A stretch of 64,000 bases of DNA from Aliiruegeria sabulilitoris (lineage in GTDB: Bacteria; Pseudomonadota; Alphaproteobacteria; Rhodobacterales; Rhodobacteraceae). A program made the position numbers and the translations under genes. The notes under the pieces are model-generated. The model did no database searches, was not told the DNA's origin, and was given only the letters and a program-made list of their open reading frames with translations. Positions 26,666-35,398 of the stretch are shown here, piece by piece (the first letter of the stretch is position 1; every line of letters starts with the position of its first letter). The stretch spans positions 248,001 through 312,000 of the forward strand of contig NZ_LOAS01000002.1 in assembly GCF_001558155.1 (NCBI RefSeq), given 5' to 3'.

Positions 26666-26801
26666 GAGCCGTCCGAATTGGGAAAACACAAAGTGGTGCG
26701 GCAAACCTGCCGCAGCGCGGGGCTTGTGACAAGCCGGATGCCTTCGCAGCGGGCGATGGGCTGGTATAGCAGGAACACCAACCGCAGGATCGCGCCCAGA
26801 C

Positions 26802-28205
26802 ATGGAAATCGTTCCAAGCACATTTCTCGCCCTCGCCGCCGTTCTGGCGATGCTGCTGCGCGGCCCCTATGGCGCGGTGTCGATCTTCATGGCGCTGATG
26901 CCCTTCGGGGCTGCGGCGGCCTTCAACCTGCCCGCGCTCGGGGGAGCCTCCATCGGCGTGGCCGATCTCGGCGCGGTGGCGATCTTCGGGCTTGTCTGCC
27001 TGCTGCCCAACTCGCTGGAACGGATCGCCGGCACCATGCGCCCCTGGCAGCCCGGTTTCTTCCTGTTGCTGCTGGCGCTGGTCTGCGTGATCGCCGCGCT
27101 CTTCCTGCCGCGCATCTTTGCCGGCCAGACCGAGGTGTTCGGCATCTCGCGCAGCGAGGGCCAGATCGGTATCGTCCGCCTGCCGCTCACGCCCGGCACC
27201 GGCAATATCACCCAGCTTTTCCGTATGGTTCTGGGTTTCCTGACCTTCTTTGCGCTGGCCACGATCCTGCGCCGCAAGCCCGACGAGGGCCTTGTGCTGC
27301 GCGCCATGATAACCTGCACCTTGGTCCAGTTCGTGCTTGGTTGGATCGACGTGACCGCCCATGCGGTCGGGCTGCCGCAGATCCTGGACCCGATCCGCAC
27401 CGCCAATTACTCACTGCTGACCGAGGCCCGCATGGGCGGCATGAAGCGCATGGTCGGCGGTTTCCCCGAGGCCTCCTCCTTCGGCTTTCTCACGCTGGGT
27501 CTGTTCGGCTTCTGGCTTCAGGTCTGGATCGCCTCGCCGGCCTCGCGCGCGGCGCCGTGGATGTTCGCGGCCAGCACGATCCTGCTCGTGCGTTCCACCT
27601 CCTCGGCCGCCTATGTCGCCGCTGCCGTCTTCCTGGCGACCTTCGCCATCTGGACCCTGCTGACCCGCCTGCGCCGTACCGCCCGCCGCCGCTCGGTGGC
27701 CATCGCGGCCACAACCGGAATGCTGTTCTGGGTCGGCGTGCTGGTCATATTCGGTGCCTACCAGCTCGTCTCCCCGGTCACCGAGTTTCTCGACAATGCA
27801 CTCTTCAACAAGATGGGCACATCCTCCGGTGTGGAGCGGATGAGCTGGAACAGCCAGGCCTGGATCAATTTCACCAATACGCTGACCTTCGGCGCAGGCC
27901 TCGGCAGCGTCCGCGCCTCCTCGTGGTTCATGGCCTGCCTCGGCTCCATCGGGCTGATCGGCACCGGGCTCTACATCGCCTTCCTGCTGTCATTCCTGCG
28001 CCTTTCCGCCCCGCCCGAACCCGCCTTGCGCACGGCAACGCTGGCCGGACTGAAGTCCGGCTGCCTGGCGCTTCTGCTCTCGGCAATGCTGACCCATGCC
28101 ACGCCGGACCTGGGCGTGATCTTCTTCGCGCTCTCCGGGCTGGCAGCCGGCCTGTCACGCGGCGCCCTTCTCGAATCGCCCCCCTCCGGCAACCGGAGCG
28201 CCTGA
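26802..28205 (+). CDS. Wzy-like polysaccharide polymerase / O-antigen ligase-family membrane protein
   Basis: 467 residues with roughly 10-12 membrane helices and a large loop around residues 330-380 containing FNKMGTSSGVERMSWNSQAW, the kind of periplasmic loop seen in Wzy/WaaL proteins. It is predicted to polymerise lipid-linked repeat units. The position next to a Wzc-like kinase, glycosyltransferases and a secreted hydrolase supports a Wzy-dependent pathway. ATG 26802 has no strong ribosome site. Confidence 0.75.
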   Translation: MEIVPSTFLALAAVLAMLLRGPYGAVSIFMALMPFGAAAAFNLPALGGASIGVADLGAVAIFGLVCLLPNSLERIAGTMRPWQPGFFLLLLALVCVIAALFLPRIFAGQTEVFGISRSEGQIGIVRLPLTPGTGNITQLFRMVLGFLTFFALATILRRKPDEGLVLRAMITCTLVQFVLGWIDVTAHAVGLPQILDPIRTANYSLLTEARMGGMKRMVGGFPEASSFGFLTLGLFGFWLQVWIASPASRAAPWMFAASTILLVRSTSSAAYVAAAVFLATFAIWTLLTRLRRTARRRSVAIAATTGMLFWVGVLVIFGAYQLVSPVTEFLDNALFNKMGTSSGVERMSWNSQAWINFTNTLTFGAGLGSVRASSWFMACLGSIGLIGTGLYIAFLLSFLRLSAPPEPALRTATLAGLKSGCLALLLSAMLTHATPDLGVIFFALSGLAAGLSRGALLESPPSGNRSA

Positions 28206-28518
28206 AGAATTGCCATCCGGATTTCCACAATCGCCACACCCGACCCGGTATTGTTCAGCGGAGATCCGGATAATTCGACAAAATTCCGACGTGATTTGAC
28301 TTTACGCCCCCTCGTGGCACTCTGTCTTCGGGTGGGGTGCGTCCGCAGCAATAACGCTGCGCGGCGCTATTCGAGTTGAACGGTTGTAGAATGGTTTATT
28401 TCGTGTCCCGGCTGGTGAAACAGCCCACCACCGGTATTCTCAGGAGGCATCGCCCCAAACCTGTCAGGGTTTCCAACGGCACGTGCGCGTGCCACGACAG
28501 GTTGCAAGGCGTGCAGGG
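28206..28518 (+). promoter_or_regulatory. Leader region of the Wzc-like kinase gene
   Basis: A 313-bp gap with the presumed promoter of the downstream EPS genes. TTGACT at about 28296 and TTGAAC at about 28375 are possible -35 elements, but matching -10 boxes are weak. The last 130 bases are open in one frame (see the small ORF at 28391). Confidence 0.35.
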
Positions 28519-28522
28519 ATGA
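28391..28522 (+). CDS. Possible leader peptide ORF (43 aa) overlapping the kinase start
   Basis: ATG 28391 opens a 43-codon frame starting MVYFVSRLVKQPTTGILRRH and stopping at 28520-28522, where its TGA overlaps the kinase ATG (ATGA). The peptide is basic and has no known family. There is no good ribosome site, so it may be a chance frame; the exact ATGA overlap is what makes it worth recording. It could couple translation of the kinase gene. Confidence 0.25.
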   Translation: MVYFVSRLVKQPTTGILRRHRPKPVRVSNGTCACHDRLQGVQG

Positions 28523-30696
28523 ACAGCAGGATCATGCCATCGGATCTAAGCTCCTTTGCCCGTGCGCGACGCACGCCCCAACCGCAAGATACGGATGCGG
28601 TGGATCTGCGCGGGTTGTGGCGGACAATCTGGCGCCGCCGCTGGCTTGTGATCGGCTTCGGCATGGGTTTCGCGATCCTGACCTATTTTGCCGTCAGTTT
28701 CCTGGTGACACCGAAATATACTGCCCTCGCCAAGGTCATGCTGGACCCGCGCAAGGCGCAGATCATCACCAACGAGGAAGTCGTGCGCGACCTCGACCTC
28801 TCGGAGGAGGTGGTCAATGGCGAAGCCGCGGTGCTGCGCTCCAACGTTCTGATTCAGGAAGTGATCGAAACCATCGGTATCGAGCGCTTCGAGTCGATGA
28901 CGCCCAAGACGTATGAATGGGTGGCCGATGTCGCCGCCGAGGGCGACCCGGACGCGCTGGCCTATGCCCTTCAGCAGCAGATGCAGGCGGTGATCTACGC
29001 GGTTCGCAAGAACCTTTCGATCTATCGCGAGGGCGAAAGCTACGTGATCGGCATTAATACCGAGAACCCGGACCGGTTCCTCGGTGCGGAGATCGCCAAT
29101 ACCATCGCCGACACCTATATCGGCGGCCAGATTTCCGGCCGGGTGGACAAGGCCCGCCGGGCAACGAGCTGGCTGGAAGCGCGGGTCGACGAGCTGCGCA
29201 AGGAAGTCGAGGCGGCCGAGATCGCCGTGGCAGAGTACCGCGCCAGGAGCCTGCTGGCCGATGGATCGACGCTGGAAACCGTCACCGATCAGATTGGCCA
29301 GCTTGCCGGCCAACTGGTCGCGGCCCGCGCCGATCTGGCAACGGCCGAAGCGAGCCATGAACGGCTGGTAAGCGTCGCCTCGGAAGGCGGTTTCGCGGCA
29401 GTTGCCCGCATCGTTACCTCGCCCCTGATCGAACAGCTCAATGCCGAGCGGATCGATCTGGTTCGGCAGGACGACAACTGGGCCGAACGCTATGATGCGA
29501 ACCACGTGGAGCGGGTGCGGCTTCGGGCCAAGCTGGCGCGTATCGAGGCCGATATCGAGGCTGAGGTCCAGAAGATCATGGAAATCAGCGCCAACGAGTT
29601 CGAGATTGCCCAGATCCGCGAAAACACGCTGCAATCGGGGATCTCCGAGTTGGAGGAGCGGATCCAGTCGATCACCCAGAACTCGCTGGGCCTGCGGCAG
29701 CTGGAACGCGAGGCGCAGGCTGCGCGCTCGAATTACGAGATGCTTCTGAGCCGCCTGACCGAGACCCGGACCCAGGAACAGCTTCAGGAACCCGATGCCA
29801 AGCTGATCGAACGCGCCGTGGTACCTGCCTCGCCCTCCAAGCCGAGGCCGAAACTGCTGGCTGTGATGGCTGGCATTCTGGGCGGCGCGGCTGGGCTGGG
29901 GGTGATCTTCGTGTTGGAAATGACGACCCAGACCTATCGCACCGGGCGCGACATCGAATCGGAAACCGGACTGCCGGTGCTAGCCAACCTGCCGCTGCAC
30001 GAGCATGCCAAGTCTGGCCTGATGGCGGCAACGCGCGCGCTCCGCGATGCCCCCTACACGCTTTATGCCGAGCGGATCCGGCATCTGCGCACATCCCTGC
30101 TGATGCGCGACGGAGAGGAGACCTCGCGCGCGATCGTGATGCTCTCCAACGCGCCGGGCGAGGGCAAGACCACGACCGCGCTTGCGCTTGCGCAGATGTC
30201 CGTGATGGCCGGGAAATCGGTGATCGTTGTCGATGGCGACCTGCGCCGCGCGACCATGCAGAAGAGCTTCAACTGGGATATCGAGAAAGATTTCGCCGAC
30301 GTGCTGCGCGGCGACTGCCAGCTTTATGAAGCCGTCTATACCGACCCGGATTTCGGGTTTGATTTCCTTGTCGCCAAGGGCACGCACCCGGACGTGGCAG
30401 ACAGGTTGTCGGCGCGCAAGCTTGCCCCGATCATCGACGAGCTGAAACTCTTCTACGACGTGGTGATCGTGGACGCCCCGGCGCTGCTGGCCGTTTCCGA
30501 TGCGCTGGTGCTGGCGCAAGTGGTCGATACCCGGCTGCTGCTGGTCGGCTGGGACAGCACCCCGCGCCGCGCGGTGGCCTCGGGGCTGGCCGGGCTGGCC
30601 GAAATGCGGCTCGACATCGCCGGCGTCGCGCTCTCCAAGGTCGACCCCTCCCGCAGTTCCGAGCCGAATATCGAAGGGTATTCCTACGATGCATGA
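28519..30696 (+). CDS. Polysaccharide co-polymerase with tyrosine autokinase (Wzc/ExoP-like)
   Basis: 725 residues. A membrane helix at about 42-63 is followed by a Wzz chain-length domain with long coiled coils (about 200-420), a second helix at about 445-468 with the Pro-rich stretch VPASPSKPRPK before it, and a C-terminal BY-kinase: Walker A SNAPGEGKTTTA at about 543, Walker A' VIVVDGDLRRATM, and Walker B VVIVDAP at about 648. It controls export and chain length of the polymer by autophosphorylation. The C-terminal tail (EGYSYDA) has just two tyrosines rather than the usual cluster. The next glycosyltransferase starts inside its 3' end. Confidence 0.92.
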   Translation: MNSRIMPSDLSSFARARRTPQPQDTDAVDLRGLWRTIWRRRWLVIGFGMGFAILTYFAVSFLVTPKYTALAKVMLDPRKAQIITNEEVVRDLDLSEEVVNGEAAVLRSNVLIQEVIETIGIERFESMTPKTYEWVADVAAEGDPDALAYALQQQMQAVIYAVRKNLSIYREGESYVIGINTENPDRFLGAEIANTIADTYIGGQISGRVDKARRATSWLEARVDELRKEVEAAEIAVAEYRARSLLADGSTLETVTDQIGQLAGQLVAARADLATAEASHERLVSVASEGGFAAVARIVTSPLIEQLNAERIDLVRQDDNWAERYDANHVERVRLRAKLARIEADIEAEVQKIMEISANEFEIAQIRENTLQSGISELEERIQSITQNSLGLRQLEREAQAARSNYEMLLSRLTETRTQEQLQEPDAKLIERAVVPASPSKPRPKLLAVMAGILGGAAGLGVIFVLEMTTQTYRTGRDIESETGLPVLANLPLHEHAKSGLMAATRALRDAPYTLYAERIRHLRTSLLMRDGEETSRAIVMLSNAPGEGKTTTALALAQMSVMAGKSVIVVDGDLRRATMQKSFNWDIEKDFADVLRGDCQLYEAVYTDPDFGFDFLVAKGTHPDVADRLSARKLAPIIDELKLFYDVVIVDAPALLAVSDALVLAQVVDTRLLLVGWDSTPRRAVASGLAGLAEMRLDIAGVALSKVDPSRSSEPNIEGYSYDA

Positions 30697-31870
30697 CATG
30701 CTGGAGCTGCCGGAAAGCAGCCAGGCCGGCGGCATGCGCAACTCGTCGGAGATGCGCGTGGCCCTGATCCATTACTGGCTCGTGGGCATGCGCGGCGGCG
30801 AAAAGGTGCTGGAAGCGCTCTGCCGGATGTTCCCGCAGGCCGATATTTACACCCATGTCGTCGTGCCGGAAAAGCTCAGCGAAACGCTTCGACAGCACCG
30901 GATCGAAACGACATTCGTCTCGCGGCTGCCGATGGCGGCGAAGCACTACCAGAAATACCTGCCCTTCATGCCGCGCGCACTGGAGCAGCTGGACCTGACC
31001 GGCTACGACCTCGTGATCTCGTCGGAGAGCGGGCCGGCCAAGGGGGTAATCGCACCGCCCGAGGCGCCGCATCTGTGCTATTGCCACTCGCCCATGCGCT
31101 ATCTCTGGGACCAGTACCACACCTATCGAGACGGCGCGGGACGCCTGACGAAACTCCTGATGCCGCATATTGCACACAACCTGCGCCAATGGGATGTGAC
31201 CAGCGCCGCACGGGTGGATCGTTTCGTGGCCAATTCCAGCCATGTCGCGGCGAGGATCAACAAATATTGGCGTCGCCCCTCCAGCATCGTCCACCCGCCG
31301 GTTTTCGTCGAGGATTTCGCCCCGGTCGCGCCGTATGAGCTGGGCGATTTCTACCTCTGGGCGGGCGAACTTGCGCCCTACAAGCGGCCCGATCTCGTGG
31401 TCGATGCGTTCAACCGGCTGGGCCGCAAGTTAGTGGTGATCGGCGGCCCCGACGCCACGCGCAAGGCGCTGGAAGCGCAGGCAAAGGACAATATCACCTT
31501 CCTCGGTCACGTGCCCTTTGCCGATCTGAAGGCGCATATGGCCCGCTGCAAGGCGCTGATCTTTCCCGGCGAGGAGGATTTCGGCATCATCCCCGTCGAG
31601 GCCATGGCCTCCGGCCGCCCGGTTATCGCCTACGGGCGCGGGGGCGCGCTCGACACTGTGGTGGATGGCCAGACCGGGCTGCTTTTCAAAGATCAAAGCG
31701 TCGAGGGTCTGCTCGATGCCGTGGAGCGGTTCGAGGCGGCCGGGCTCGACCGGTTAGACCCAGCCGGGCTGGTGGAGCATGCCCGCGGCTTCAACGAGGC
31801 GGCTTTCAGATCCGGCATGGTGCGGGAACTGCGCGCGCTCGGCGTTGACGTAGCCACCGCTCACGGCTGA
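30689..31870 (+). CDS. Glycosyltransferase family 4 (GT-B)
   Basis: About 393 residues. The conserved core begins MRVALIHYWLVGMRGGEKV and ends with the donor-binding EEDFGIIPVEAMASGRPVIA. The start at 30689 overlaps the kinase stop by 8 bases; ATGs at 30698 and 30752 are alternatives, and the latter begins right at the domain. It is predicted to add a sugar (mannose-type in similar proteins) to the lipid-linked repeat. Translational coupling to the kinase places it in the EPS operon. Confidence 0.86.
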   Translation: MHDMLELPESSQAGGMRNSSEMRVALIHYWLVGMRGGEKVLEALCRMFPQADIYTHVVVPEKLSETLRQHRIETTFVSRLPMAAKHYQKYLPFMPRALEQLDLTGYDLVISSESGPAKGVIAPPEAPHLCYCHSPMRYLWDQYHTYRDGAGRLTKLLMPHIAHNLRQWDVTSAARVDRFVANSSHVAARINKYWRRPSSIVHPPVFVEDFAPVAPYELGDFYLWAGELAPYKRPDLVVDAFNRLGRKLVVIGGPDATRKALEAQAKDNITFLGHVPFADLKAHMARCKALIFPGEEDFGIIPVEAMASGRPVIAYGRGGALDTVVDGQTGLLFKDQSVEGLLDAVERFEAAGLDRLDPAGLVEHARGFNEAAFRSGMVRELRALGVDVATAHG

Positions 31871-31911
31871 GGATCGGAACCGAACACCCCCGCGGCACGC
31901 CAACGGAGAGC

Positions 31912-32592
31912 ATGATGAACAAGACGGATCTCTGGATCTGGTCGCTGACCCCCGGCGAGGACCGGCTGGCCGCGCTGCGCTCCCTTCTTTCAGACGACGA
32001 ACAAGCCCGCGCCGCACGGTTCCGTCGGGCCTCGGACCGCGTTCATTTCGAGGCTGCCCATGGGCGCCTGCGGGAAATCCTGTCGCTTTATTGCGACCGC
32101 CCGCCCGACGCCCTGCATTTCGAGACCTGCGAGAACCGCAAACCCTTCCTGCCCGGCGGGCCGGAATTCAACCTCAGCCATGCGGCCGGTTGGGCCGCGC
32201 TTGTGATAGACGACGAGCCAGTGGGCGTGGATATCGAGCGCTTTCGGACGGTGGAGCCGGGCATAGCCGAGCGGTTCTTTTCGCCTGCGGAAGTGGCGGC
32301 GCTTGACGCCTTGCCACTAGAAGAGCGCGAGGGTGGTTTCTTCCGCTGCTGGACCCGCAAGGAAGCCTTCGTTAAGGCCATCGGCACGGGGCTGACCATC
32401 CCGCTGGAAAGCTTCGACGTCTCGCTCTCGCCAGAACCGTTCCCGACACGGGTCACGATCCGACTGCCCGAGATGGCGGCACAGAATTGGATGATAACTC
32501 CCTTTGAACTGGCAACGGATTTCCCCGGCGCCATCGCGACACTGGGGGCGCGGCGGCTACGCTTGCGCGAAACGCGGCTGCCACTTTCCTGA
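31912..32592 (+). CDS. Sfp-type 4'-phosphopantetheinyl transferase
   Basis: 226 residues, the size of Sfp-type enzymes. FNLSHAAGWA, GVDIE at 105-109 and FRCWTRKEAFVKAIGTGL (WTRKEA at 147-152) are the Mg- and CoA-binding signatures. It converts apo carrier domains to holo form with the phosphopantetheine arm of CoA. Lying 23 bp from the convergent NRPS gene, it almost certainly activates the four carrier domains encoded next door. It follows the EPS glycosyltransferase by 41 bp on the same strand, so it may be co-transcribed with the EPS genes. Confidence 0.94.
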   Translation: MMNKTDLWIWSLTPGEDRLAALRSLLSDDEQARAARFRRASDRVHFEAAHGRLREILSLYCDRPPDALHFETCENRKPFLPGGPEFNLSHAAGWAALVIDDEPVGVDIERFRTVEPGIAERFFSPAEVAALDALPLEEREGGFFRCWTRKEAFVKAIGTGLTIPLESFDVSLSPEPFPTRVTIRLPEMAAQNWMITPFELATDFPGAIATLGARRLRLRETRLPLS

Positions 32593-32615
32593 CCGTCCCG
32601 GGCAGCGAGAGTCCG

Positions 32616-35393
32616 TCACGCCTTGCTGTCGATCTCCGTCAGGAAATCTTCGATTTCGTGGGCAAAAGCCTCGATTCCAACCCGACGATTGGGGTGATCG
32701 CTCACCTCGTCGATATAAACCGTGCGCAGCGGCCCCGTGACTACCTTTTCCCAGCCGATGGAGGGCAGGAAATGCCCCCCCTGCGGTGTGATGTTCGTCA
32801 CCACATGCAGCACCGGAAGGTCCACCGGCGCGGGGCGATAGGCATCGCGGGCAGCAGAAATACGTGTGATGACGTGTTCCTGAAAGGCTTCAAGATCGGA
32901 CACGCGGACCCGCTCGATCACTCCCAGCCAAGCGGCCAGTTGCAGGATGCCGGTTGAGCGTACGGCTCCGATCCCCCCCAGGGCAGCCGAGAGCGAAAGC
33001 GTCCCGTTGCGCACTGCGCGAATCCGGTTGCGAAGCGCCTGGCGCCGATCCTGCCGGCGAGGGCCGCGATTGCTGCGAACCCAGTCGGTGAATTCCGGCT
33101 CCCAGACATCCTTCATGATAACAGCTTGAATCTCGGCCCCTTCGGACTTGAGAATCCGAGCGGCCTCAAGCGCGAGGTTTCCATGCACACAATTGCCATA
33201 GACCAGATACGGTCCCTCGGGATGGGCGCGCCGCAGCAGCTTGGCATAGTCGGCGGCATATTCCTCGAAACTCCGGCTGTCGGCATCGGCGACGCCTTCT
33301 TCGCCAAACAGACGGACGCATGTCGCCGGCCGGGGCTGTTTCAACGCCCGCACAGTCGACAGGATCAGACCGGCGCTGTTGATCGAGACAAGAGGGGCTT
33401 TCTCGCCAGCATCGGTCAAACGCAGGATCTGCCAATCCTCCTCGGTCTGCGACGGGCTGGCCCCGAGCGCTTCGGAAACAACTTCCGCCAGTGCAGGCAG
33501 GGTCGCATGCTCGTAGATCGTGGCGATGCCGAGTTCGAGCCCCCATTCCTGGCGTATGCGGGTCAGCAGGCGGACCGCCAGCAGCGAATGCCCCCCAAGA
33601 TCGAAAAAGGTCGCATCCGGCGGAACATCCGAAACCGACAGGACCTCACGCATATGCGCCCGCAGCCGTTCCCTGACCGTCGGATCAATCTTCACGGGCG
33701 GGCTGTCTTCCGGGCCTCGCTCCGGCCGCCGCGCGCCGGCCTTCGGCATCCGCAGGAGGCTGCGGTTGATATCACCGCGAGACGTCCGGGGGAAATCCGC
33801 AAGGACCGAAATCCCCTCCGGTTTCGCGCTCGGCAATTCAAGATCGTCGAGATACCGCAGGAGGCGTCCGGGCAGGCTCTCCAGCGGCAACGTACCGGTT
33901 TCCTGCGGCGTCACGAAGGCCCAAAGGCGCCCTGCTTCGCCAACGAGCGCAACCTCGTCCACCATCGGATGATTTTCGAGCGCGGCCATCACCGCCTTGC
34001 TGTCATCCGTATCTGCCGAGAGGCGCCCGGCGAGCGCCGCGTCCAGCGGCAATTCGGACAGAACAATCTCGGGCCGTTCCAGAGCTGCCTTCAGGCAGGC
34101 TTCGATCTGGTGCAGCAACCTCTCCATCGTCTCGGCTTCGAACAGGGCGGATTGGTAGCCAAGCGACAACCGATAGCCAGAGGCGCGACCGACCATGATC
34201 ATCTGAAGGTCATAGACCGAACCAGGATGGTGCGAGGGCACGGAGATCATCTTGAACCCCTCGAACTGGTACCCCCGCATGAAGGCATCCGCGAGGTTGA
34301 AATTCATCGAGATGATCGGGTTTCGGGCCGCATCGCGCCGCGGGTTGAGGCGCTCCACGAGCCGGTTGAAGGGGACGGACTGATGTGCCAAAGCCCCCTC
34401 GACCACCTCACGCGCTCGGGCGAGATGGTCGTGCAAGGGGCTCTCGGGGCTGGCCGAAAGGCGCAACACCAGATTGTTGATGAAGACGCCGATCAATGGG
34501 TCGAGATCGACATCGATCCGGCCTGCCGTCTGGGTTCCCATGAGGATGTCGGAGGCACCGGTCAGCCGGTTCATGCAGGCCACCACGACCGCGTAGCAGA
34601 AGGTGAACGGCGTCACGCCCTCCGCACGCGCGCGCACCTGCAGCGCCTCGCTGAACTCGACCGGCAAGTCGAGATGCAACTCGCGTACCGCCGGCTTCTG
34701 CTGCGGTGGGCGGGGCTTGTCGGTTGGCAGCTCGAAATAGGGTGCACCGGCCAGCTGTTCCTGCCACCAGGCGCCCTCTTCCTCAAGCACGCCACTTTCA
34801 AGATAGTCACGTTGCCATAGCGCGTAATCGCCAAATTGCAAGGGAAGCTCCGGTAAGACCGGCTCCCTGCCAACCTCGAAGGCGGACGCAGCCTCACCAA
34901 CCTCGCGCCCGAGCACACCGATGGAATGACCGTCGAAGACGCTCTGATGAGCGGTGAGCAGAACCATCGCCCTTTCGGCCTCCCAGCGCACAAGCGTCGC
35001 CCGCAAGAGGCCGGGCTTGCCGAGATCGAAGGGGCGCGCCCCTTCCTCCCGCGCGATGGCGTCGATCCGCGCCATTCGGTCGGCTTCCGGCGTGGTCCGC
35101 AGGTCCAGCACGCCGAGGTTGAACTCGACATGACGCAGCACTTGCTGCACCGGTTCGCCATCCCGGTCGAGAAAGCGCGTGCGCAAGATCTCGTGCCGGT
35201 CGGTCACAAGCTGAAACGCACGCTGCACGCTGTCATTGGAGACCCGTCCACGCAGTTCCCAGCGAACAGCAATGTTCAGAGCGGGGTTCCCCGGCTCGAT
35301 CTGGTCGAGAAACCAGCAACGTTGCTGCGTTGTGGTGACCGGGAACTCATCCACGATGGATTCGGGCGGGAAATCGGGAAGATGTTTGCTCAT
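32616..35393 (-). CDS. NRPS terminal protein: condensation - adenylation remnant - carrier - thioesterase
   Basis: 925 residues. (1) Condensation domain at about 15-445: the active-site motif reads AHQSVFDGHS at about 150, that is HQxxxDG, with Gln in place of the second, catalytic His. (2) At about 470-545 only the C-terminal subdomain of an adenylation domain remains (ENHPMVDEVALVGEAG to RGDINRSLL), and the A10 NGK lysine is absent; the adenylation core is missing. (3) Carrier domain with FFDLGGHSLLAVRLL at about 600. (4) Thioesterase from about 650: YGNCVHGNLALEAA at about 734 puts Cys where GxSxG normally has Ser; a His near the C-terminus (EVSDHPNRR) could complete the triad. It is encoded 5 bp after the megasynthase gene and probably acts last, releasing the product. 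How its carrier is loaded, if at all, is unclear. Confidence 0.88.
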   Translation of the reverse strand: MSKHLPDFPPESIVDEFPVTTTQQRCWFLDQIEPGNPALNIAVRWELRGRVSNDSVQRAFQLVTDRHEILRTRFLDRDGEPVQQVLRHVEFNLGVLDLRTTPEADRMARIDAIAREEGARPFDLGKPGLLRATLVRWEAERAMVLLTAHQSVFDGHSIGVLGREVGEAASAFEVGREPVLPELPLQFGDYALWQRDYLESGVLEEEGAWWQEQLAGAPYFELPTDKPRPPQQKPAVRELHLDLPVEFSEALQVRARAEGVTPFTFCYAVVVACMNRLTGASDILMGTQTAGRIDVDLDPLIGVFINNLVLRLSASPESPLHDHLARAREVVEGALAHQSVPFNRLVERLNPRRDAARNPIISMNFNLADAFMRGYQFEGFKMISVPSHHPGSVYDLQMIMVGRASGYRLSLGYQSALFEAETMERLLHQIEACLKAALERPEIVLSELPLDAALAGRLSADTDDSKAVMAALENHPMVDEVALVGEAGRLWAFVTPQETGTLPLESLPGRLLRYLDDLELPSAKPEGISVLADFPRTSRGDINRSLLRMPKAGARRPERGPEDSPPVKIDPTVRERLRAHMREVLSVSDVPPDATFFDLGGHSLLAVRLLTRIRQEWGLELGIATIYEHATLPALAEVVSEALGASPSQTEEDWQILRLTDAGEKAPLVSINSAGLILSTVRALKQPRPATCVRLFGEEGVADADSRSFEEYAADYAKLLRRAHPEGPYLVYGNCVHGNLALEAARILKSEGAEIQAVIMKDVWEPEFTDWVRSNRGPRRQDRRQALRNRIRAVRNGTLSLSAALGGIGAVRSTGILQLAAWLGVIERVRVSDLEAFQEHVITRISAARDAYRPAPVDLPVLHVVTNITPQGGHFLPSIGWEKVVTGPLRTVYIDEVSDHPNRRVGIEAFAHEIEDFLTEIDSKA

Positions 35394-35398
35394 CCGAA

